DNA from: Entomortierella parvispora
Lineage: Eukaryota > Mortierellomycota > Mortierellomycetes > Mortierellales > Mortierellaceae
DNA length: 64,000 nucleotides
Direction: 5' to 3'
Assembly (NCBI GenBank): GCA_963573315.1
Contig: OY752148.1
Location: 1,045,263-1,109,262, forward strand
The number at the start of each line of letters is the position of its first letter. Positions within the stretch are counted from its first letter, which is position 1. Positions 57,250-64,000 of this stretch are shown here, one piece after another. Under the pieces are notes generated by a model. That model did no database searches and had not been told where the DNA came from. It saw nothing but the letters and a program-made list of their open reading frames with translations. Both the position numbers and the translations under genes were made by a program.

Positions 57250-60200
57250 ATGACAGATCCACTCGTAGATGATGATCTGCGCTATCAGACCTTCAGGGCG
57301 CGAGGATCTCTCGTCCGTATAGCAGTCGTGCCCAACACATCCACCGGAGAAAACTATGTCATTTGGACCGACATCCAAGACTGCTTCCCTAACGTGCTTC
57401 GCGTTCAGCACGGCGACCGCTACGTCCCAATGCTTCGAGATAACAACCTCTACCGGTAAACTTCACCTGAAGCTTAAATGTTTTTTTATCTCTTCTGTGT
57501 GTTGTATTGTTCTCATAATTGGGGAGCAAGAGAGACTCTTTTGAGGAAGAAATAGACATTTGGGTGGTTATGCATGTATCTCTAACACAGTTTTTTTTAT
57601 TTGTTTGCATAGCGTCCGACCCCATGGCATCAAACACCAGCCTGGCATGGTTCTGGATGTCATCTACAGGGACAATCAGCGAACCCTGGTGCCTTTGAAG
57701 GATGAAAGCCAAGAAAACTCCAAGGTGTCTACTGAGACCGCGACGCAAAGGTCTCTCGCGGCAACAGCAGCGGCAGCAACATCAACATCCAACTCTGGTT
57801 CGAGTGGTTCAGCTCAGCCTCCTATCAAAAGCAAACGCCCCGAACCTCCGAGACCGTTTCCACAGCAATTTCAGCAGCAACACCAGCAGCATCAACAACT
57901 GCAACAACAACTACTGCAACAGCAGGAACAGCTGCAACTGCAACTGCAACAACAATTACAACAAGAATTTCAACAAGAATTTCAACAGCAGCAAGGAAAA
58001 CAGCTGCTGCGAACTCATTCTCAGCCACAACCACAATCGGCTCTGCCCTCAGCTGTGCTTCCACCCCAGCCTGATGCCCCATCCGTTGACATTGAGGAGG
58101 TCAATGATTCGAACGATGAGGGATCTGATATCAAGTCTGAGGACCTCGCAGATAACACCCATTCCTTTAATGAGTCGTTTTCTGTAGAGTCTTCCCGCGT
58201 CTCTTCTCCACAGCGGACTGAATGTTCCTCCGGCGAAGAGGAAGAAGAGGATGAGGAGGTTGAGGAAGACTGGGAGGTTGAAGACGAGATCGAAAACAAA
58301 GACGGCGAAGTTGTTCGCGGGGAAGAGCTGGACGCGAATGACGAGGCATCGGATGGCGAAAAAGCAGGGCTCACCGACCGGAAAACAAACGATGACACCA
58401 GAATAACCGCTGATTATCGGAATGGAACACCCATGCCGGAAGAAGAGGCTCAAGTGAAGTTGGGCGGTCAGAGTAATCAGGGGAATGTAGGAACAGCGGT
58501 GACTCCCACTATATCAAACGATGTTGTATCCCAGAGCAAAATCCGGGGAGAAGAGCACATGGCTGCACGAAAAAAGGAAATGGAAGACCTCATTGCGACA
58601 ACTATCCGAAAAAAGGAGACAGAGAAGATGGAAGCGCTCGCCATGACGTTAGGAAAGTCGTCTAACATGCCAGGTCGACCTCTCAACGTGAACAGCGACC
58701 ATGACCTGATCTTGGAGATTATTGGAAATCGTATTCGAGATGTCGTGGACCGACGATACCGGTGGGCCGAGAGTCTTTTGCCAAAGTTCTTTATCCCTGT
58801 CAGGAGCAACACTACCGAGACTGGATTGCAGGAAAATCAGCCGGGCATTCGACTCGATGCCAACGATTTTGTGATCCAGTTCTGTTGTGACTGCAGCGAG
58901 ATAGTAGGCAGGCATGACCCCGAACGGACATGGAACCCGCATTGCAGACTCTCTGGCGATGCGTACCAGATTAAGCCAAGGCATTTCATTGATTTCATCG
59001 ACATTTATGGTGAATACATGATGGCGGTCTTGGAAATGTTTCTCTATGGCGCCTACCTGGATGACTACCGTCGAATCGTGGCCTATAACCTGGACCTGCA
59101 CCTGCAACGAGTCCTTTCGATCTCCATATTGTTTTTGAAGAGTTACGGCATCGAGACGAGCATGGATATCTTAAATCGGACCAGGGACCTGTCATGCAAG
59201 GAACGTGCTTCAGTCACCCCTCGTATCCGGACTTTGGAGCCCTCTGAGGACTTTGATCAGCTAATGCGATTCATTGGCTTACACCGACCGCTCCAGGACA
59301 TGAATATGGTTATGACGGACGATCGAGATGCACGATGGGTCTGCGGATCTCACCTCTATGGACTAAAGCCAAAGGGGCCGATCCCAGAGGCATGTGTCTT
59401 TGGTTCCAATCCCAACTCGCAAAAATCTTGCTACAATACGCCCATGAGCGGGTACCGCGCTGTGATCAAGACCGCGGAAAGAGCACGGGATTTTTATCGA
59501 TTGATCCCAGACCTGGACACTGCCGTGACACGTCTCTATCTCAATTGGGATCTGAATGCAGAGGAACAATTGGAGTTGACTGAGGCGATTTCAAAAAGCA
59601 GCTCTGTGGCGGTTACGGTCGAGATCAGCTTTGCGGGCAAGGTTCTTGAACACTCAATATCAAGCTACGAAAGAGGCGCGAACCATGGCATGGGTCAGAT
59701 CTTGATTGCTGCGCTTCAGAACAAGAACATCGAGGTGTTCAGTTTTACTGCCGCCAACGCTGACTACCCCGCGATATACGACAATGATGAGCTCATGGTT
59801 TCTGGACATCGTGACTTCATGAACAGTATCGCGTCATTTAAGCGAGATGTGCGATCGGGTCGGATTGCTCTCAGAGCCAAGGTCATAGACGTGGACGAGG
59901 CAGTTTTGAACTTGCGACGGGCTGTGAAGGGATTCCATCATCTGTCAGATCTTGAGCTCACGATCGACTCTGTCTGGGATTTTGTCACTATCAAGTTTGC
60001 AGAACCGGAAGAGGTGCTGAAGGTGAAGGGCCAGGTTGAGGACAAGGAGTACCTGACGAATGGCAAAGTCGCACATTTCTTTGAAAGACGTGGATTTGTG
60101 GATGAGATCCGGTATTCGGTCCAGAATTTTGGCGACAACATGTTTTTACATTCGACCATGTTGACGGATGTCCAGGTTCTGTTTGCGCTATCGCAGGACC

Positions 60201-61846
60201 GTGACCGAATTCGCAAGATGCTGAGGGACAACAAGAAGCTCAAGAAATTGCGGTTTGAAAACGGGACCTTGGACGACCCCAGTCAGGTGTATGAGGCTTT
60301 CAAGTCGCTGATATGCAACCACTCAACTCTGGAATCGTTCATGATCCGTCAGCGCAACGGTGTGGGCCGGATATCAGAGTTCAAGTGGCGCAACTGTCAG
60401 GACCCTAAAAAGATGGAGGTGGACATTCGAGCCTGGGCCAACGACAGGATTGGATCGATGCTCCAAAAATATGCAACCTCAATCACCCTGTTCCAGTTTC
60501 ATGGTTTGACTGAGGCCAACGCCAACATCCTGGAGAGATCGTTCCGACCCAAGAAAGGTCCATTCAAGTGGAAGATGTGCGTTATATATGATCCTCATCT
60601 GATAGACCCGAACGCCGTCGAGATTGTCCAAAAAGTCATCTTAAGGGCCGAGAACATCAAGAATTTGAGAGTCGTGGGTGAGGTTCCCTTGCCCAAGAAG
60701 AATGCCCCGAATCCACCACACGCCGTATATGCTGACATGATATCGGCGCTCCGGTCCCGGGTGACCGACATCTCAGTTTGGGGCAAGGGTACGGACAAAA
60801 TGGTGGCTCGTTTGTCAGAGTATCCTTTGTCGATCGAGATGCCGCTGTTGACTGGACTTTCTATCGCTGGACTGAAGGACCATGAAGGATTCGTGGATCC
60901 AAACGAGGGATACACTTGGATCTTATCACTCCTGATTTACAAGACACCCTTGAACAAGATGCCCATGACCTCACAGAACGGAAAAATGATGTTTACTGAG
61001 GAGGGGGATCTGCTCTATCTTGACGTGGATGACGACGACGACGAGGAGTTTGGGAAGGATTTCATCGAAGCCGAAGCCGTGGAAAAGAAAGAGGAGAGCA
61101 GAAATAAGAAAGGCACAACCCTGCAGCGACCAGCCCGATACCTTTACCAAGAATACGGGATTCGGCCATTGAACTCCCTCAGCTTTACAGATGTCTGGGT
61201 GACGGCAGAAGAGTGGAAAACTATCCTGCAAATCGTGGATTGGTCCTACATCAGACAATTCAAGATCCATCAGCGGAACCCAATGGATCCTGCTGTCCTA
61301 AAATGCTTCAAGAGATACATCCAGTTTTCAGTGCCCAACAAGATGGCCTCGTTCGCAATCCAAGGCGAAGGCCCGTCTGGGACAGAGGTTTGTGAATGTC
61401 TAGACGATCTCGAGGAGTTGTTCATGCGCGGCAAGACGGCGATGGGACTCCGGAGAATGCAGATGCAGTTGACGCAATCCCAGCATCAGGCTTCGTTGAT
61501 CCAGGAGCAACAGGATCAAGAACGACTCTTGTTCCCTGCTATTTCTGGGATGAGTGAGGAGGCGATGGAGAAACTAGCTTTATCTGTCAAGTTGTTCAAA
61601 CTTTCTGACCCCTACGGGAGGTTGCGACGTGAACACGAACTGACGTTGCAGCGGTTGATAAAGGAATATGAAGGAAAGCTAGCAGAGGAAGAGAAGCAAG
61701 AGCAGCAACGCAAGTTACTGGAGGAACCGCCATATAAGGAATCTGCTTCAGGAACAGATCCCAAGCATACCAGGCACCACTATGCCAAGGACCGATCGGA
61801 TCTCCTCAGGTCTACTACAATCGTCGTCAATGGCTATATCGTTTAA
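57250..61846 (+). CDS. large lineage-specific protein, paralogue B (1479 aa)
   Basis: Two exons (57250-57455; 57613-61846) close to 1479 residues. Modules are shared with the gene at 53160: N-terminal ARGSLVRIAVVPNT, YVIWTDIQDCFPNVLRVQ, VPMLRDNNLYR and RPHGIKHQPGMVLDVI; then a linker with a Gln-rich tract (~57860-58010) and a long Glu/Asp tract (~58230-58350); then RYRWAESLLPKFFIPV, DFVIQFCCDCSEIVG and YGEYMMAVLEMFLYGAY; then an LRR-like region (VTDISVWGKGTD, MPLLTGLSIAGL). It has an extra acidic insert (DVDDDDDEEFGKDF) and a C-terminal Gln/Glu helix absent from its neighbour. The two are direct-repeat paralogues with a shared intron position, so tandem duplication is likely. Function unknown. 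Confidence 0.77.
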
Positions 61847-62097
61847 ATAAATGACTTGTTTTTTCATGTTTTATTTGAAAATGAATAATACCGCGTCCTA
61901 CATCTCATGTCTGTCAATAATGGAATATTGTTGATGATGATTAGGGGAGGGAGAGGGACAAAAAAAAGAGAGGGTGATTCGGTTCACACTCACAAGAGAT
62001 CTAACCAACGTCCAGGCTCGGCGGTTAGATTAAATGTCGCGCTCGCGTCAAGTGAGGGTGGGAAACTTGAAGGCATCGGAGCAAAAAAAAATAGAAT
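61847..62097. other. spacer between paralogue B and tRNA-Trp
   Basis: Contains AATAAA-like 3' signals near 61848 and A-rich runs. No gene. Confidence 0.4.
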
Positions 62098-62169
62098 GGA
62101 GAATGAGAGACTTGAACTCCCGACCTTCCGCTTTGGAGACGGACGCGCTGCCAATTGCGCCAATCCTCC
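62098..62169 (-). tRNA. tRNA-Trp (anticodon CCA)
   Basis: Cloverleaf on the minus strand. The acceptor stem GGAGGAT/ATTCTCC has one G-T pair, the D-arm is GCGC-loop-GCGC, the anticodon stem is TCCGT/GCGGA with loop CTCCAAA, and the T-arm is CGGGA-like around GTTCAAGTC. Anticodon CCA is at 62134-62136. No intron, unlike many fungal tRNA genes for other amino acids; no encoded CCA end. An ATCACGTGAT motif lies 86 bp upstream. Confidence 0.92.
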
Positions 62170-62254
62170 TTGAGTAACTAGATCCTGGGACCCGATTGGC
62201 TGTTGTTTGATGCATGGCTCATAATTCTGGTCGTCTTTGTTACCGATTTATTAA

Positions 62255-62280
62255 ATCACGTGATCTATATAATGACGTCA
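62255..62280. promoter_or_regulatory. compact promoter-like cluster: ATCACGTGAT, TATATAA, TGACGTCA
   Basis: A CACGTG palindrome (62255-62264), a TATA-like TATATAA (62266-62272) and a perfect CRE/ATF site (TGACGTCA, 62273-62280) stand side by side between tRNA-Trp (minus) and the Crinkler remnant (plus). Confidence 0.45.
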
Positions 62281-62317
62281 CACTTTTTTTTTTCTTGATC
62301 ACCGTTCGCTCTTCATG

Positions 62318-62704
62318 ACTGACAACCTACGACGACATCTCTGACGTCTTTGACGAGAAACTTCTCAAGAAAACAATTCACATTGTCGTCCAGCGCCCAC
62401 CGCAAGGTATTGCAGACGCCTTCTCTCATGCTTTTCATTGTACTAACCTTAACTCACACACCTCGTTGCTCCGACATAGTTCATACTCCTATCCCCGCTC
62501 GAGCCTCGACTCCACTCCCCAGCTATCTTTCGGATAATTCTCGACCTGGCACGCCGTGCTATTGTTGTTTTTTTATTTGCATTACTGCTCCAAGGTCAAT
62601 CCACTATCTAATCTCTTTTTTTCTCCAATCAAATAGGCGGCCTTCGAGTTGACATCAAAAAGATTGCGGACAAGTTTTTCGCTGAAGAATTTCTCGACCA
62701 TGCA
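62318..62704 (+). pseudogene. truncated Crinkler gene (header tail, linker, start of body)
   Basis: Three plus-strand pieces read in order as a Crinkler of the type common in Mortierella and Rhizophagus. The first is the end of the header (VFDEKLLKKTIHIVVQRPPQ, to 62406, then donor G|GTATTG). The second is an exon 62480-62555 joining in frame (VHTPIPARASTPLPSYL, then DNSRPGTP), the usual STP-rich linker. The third is 62637-62704 (GLRVDIKKIADKFFAEEFLD), the start of the body domain. The header's first ~90 residues are missing, a TGA interrupts it near 62340, the second junction does not keep frame, and after 62704 the family match ends. It is therefore a broken copy, cut off on both sides. The last piece overlaps the 3' end of the NRPS on the other strand. 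Confidence 0.72.
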
Positions 62705-64000
62705 GTGCCTCCAGTTTTTGAGCCAGAATACAACCAATCTCTGCCATTGGCCCAGGATTTTCCATGCCATCGTGTGTACAAGGAATGTCGACGGTTTCGA
62801 CATCTCCAAGTACATATGGCTCCCAATGTGTTCCATAAATCAACCCTCCCATGCCTTCTTGCAGTTCTGTTGCGCGAAAGAGGAGGATGTCCCCACCGTA
62901 GATGGGAGGAGCGTGTTGACTAGCAAGTCGACCGTTATTTCTAACAATCTTTGGTGCAGTTTCCCAAAATGATTTCACCTCCTCTGAAGTGGCGTCTTCA
63001 TCTCCAGCAAGCAATCGGACGATCTCAGCATCATCTTCGTCGTTGCCAAATGGATACAAGTGGTAATCTGAAGGTGTGTCCATCAGCGCGACAAGCGCTA
63101 CTCTCTCACCCTGCCCCTCCAGAAGTTTGGCAATTGTATGTACAACCGTGCCGCCAAAGCAATATCCCAGCAGATGGTAAGGTCCATGAGGCTGGACACC
63201 ACGAATCTGGAGAATGTAGTCTGTAGCCATATCATCAAGCGTCTTCGGAAGCTGCTCATCACCGAATAGTCCGCGGGCCTGCAGTCCATAAACTGGTTGA
63301 TCTATAGGCAAATGCGTTAAAAGAGCAGTGTAGCACCAGCTTATGCCAAATCCATGGTGAACACAGAAAAGTGGTCGACGAGTGCCTTGGGACCTGATTG
63401 GAAGCAAAACATCGTAAGAACCCTCTGGAGTATTGCCCGCTTTAAGTATTCGCTTTGCCAGTTCTGCGATTGTTTGCGCCTCAAATAGCATGTGAGGAGC
63501 CACATTAAGGCCTAACATGCTACGCAAGCGATCAATCATCTTTAAAGCCAGCAGAGAGTGACCGCCAAGCATGAAAAAGCCATCATGCCGTCCTATCTTG
63601 TCCACCTTGAGCAGATCCCTCCAGATGTATGATACTGCGGCCTCGATCTCACCCTGCGGCGCCTCATATGTCTGATGAGCAAAGGCATCGCCATGCGGGA
63701 TGGGCAAGGCTGACCGATCTAGTTTCCCATTAATATTCAATGGTAACTCATCTAGGCGCACAAATGCAGCTGGTATCATGTACTCAGGTAATCGGGTCGT
63801 AAGGTGCAAGCGCAACTCGTTGGCAAGGTGTCGATCGGGCGTAGCTACAACATATGCAACAAGACGTTTGTCGATCTCCTCGCCAAACGCAATCACAGCA
63901 ACTTCCTGCACTTGCGCGTGTTCGGCTAATCTCGCCTCAATCTCGCCAGTTTCAATTCGGATGCCACGAATCTTGACCTGGTCATCGTTGCGGCCCAAGT
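62655..64000 (-). CDS. nonribosomal peptide synthetase, C-terminal A-PCP-TE part (5' beyond window)
   Basis: 447 codons without an intron, continuing past the window edge. In order: end of an adenylation domain (A8 motif GRNDDQVKIRGIRIE; LPEYMIP; A10 NGKLDR), a carrier protein (FFMLGGHSLLALK; the Ser at residue 148 of this fragment takes the phosphopantetheine), and a type I thioesterase (residues ~205-430). The TE nucleophile elbow reads GYCFGG, so Cys280 stands where Ser is usual; Asp307 (LMDTP) and His409 (CTHDGME) complete the triad. Motif style and lack of introns resemble bacterial NRPSs, as reported for cyclopeptide synthetases of Mortierella, so old transfer from bacteria is likely. 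The adjacent TE releases the peptide by hydrolysis or cyclisation. The last ~16 codons are antisense to a Crinkler exon. Confidence 0.9.
   Translation of the reverse strand, partial: LGRNDDQVKIRGIRIETGEIEARLAEHAQVQEVAVIAFGEEIDKRLVAYVVATPDRHLANELRLHLTTRLPEYMIPAAFVRLDELPLNINGKLDRSALPIPHGDAFAHQTYEAPQGEIEAAVSYIWRDLLKVDKIGRHDGFFMLGGHSLLALKMIDRLRSMLGLNVAPHMLFEAQTIAELAKRILKAGNTPEGSYDVLLPIRSQGTRRPLFCVHHGFGISWCYTALLTHLPIDQPVYGLQARGLFGDEQLPKTLDDMATDYILQIRGVQPHGPYHLLGYCFGGTVVHTIAKLLEGQGERVALVALMDTPSDYHLYPFGNDEDDAEIVRLLAGDEDATSEEVKSFWETAPKIVRNNGRLASQHAPPIYGGDILLFRATELQEGMGGLIYGTHWEPYVLGDVETVDIPCTHDGMENPGPMAEIGCILAQKLEALHGREILQRKTCPQSF

Noticed and set aside
1..64000. CRISPR arrays, rRNA genes and operon-like bacterial features
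   Set aside because: None seen; the direct repeats are microsatellites or the duplications listed, and gene structure is eukaryotic apart from the NRPS.

Overview
The window looks like nuclear DNA of an early-diverging fungus of the Mortierellomycotina (Mortierella, Linnemannia, Podila and relatives). Genes carry short introns of about 50-230 bp with GTAAGT/GTGAGT-type donors. Start codons often sit in a CACCATG context behind long C/T-rich leaders. The gene set includes a velvet regulator, a Crinkler-type effector, a Crypton transposon, very large lineage-specific proteins and an intronless, bacterial-like NRPS. The genus-level call is inference from gene content; no rRNA or mitochondrial marker is present.

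Left part (1-18 kb): the 3' end of a bZIP gene, a tiny cysteine-rich secreted protein with its own TATA box and 5' UTR intron, an NmrA-like reductase, an apparently intact five-exon Crypton tyrosine-recombinase gene (6023-9778), a long disordered orphan protein and an amino-acid permease. Gene-poor stretches of 1-2 kb with palindromes and microsatellites separate them.

Middle (18-41 kb): a tRNA-Ile, a decayed leucine-rich-repeat gene, the Rab escort protein gene, an Hsp70-like ER/secreted protein with eroded nucleotide motifs, cytochrome c1, an array of three diverged non-coding ~300-bp repeats, a complete Crinkler gene (header, P-loop NTPase, nuclease-like C-terminus), a serine-rich orphan, mitochondrial ribosomal protein uL4m and a velvet-domain gene with a very long first intron.

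Right part (41-64 kb): three intronless orphan genes that may be one diverged family, a protein built of three copies of an unrecognised repeat, a KDM3/JHDM2-like JmjC protein whose three iron ligands all appear to be replaced, a TMEM50/Vps68-family membrane protein, two large paralogous orphan genes in tandem, a tRNA-Trp, a broken Crinkler gene, and, on the opposite strand and ending inside that Crinkler exon, the A-PCP-TE end of an NRPS.

Housekeeping genes (cytochrome c1, uL4m, REP, Vps68-like, tRNAs) are interleaved with fast-evolving genes. A TCACGTGA palindrome recurs upstream of several of the former. The most unusual place is the right edge, where a bacterial-type NRPS 3' end and an antisense Crinkler remnant share sequence. 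Exon boundaries were derived by hand from splice consensus and frame closure; each multi-exon model given here closes to a whole number of codons. No database search was possible.
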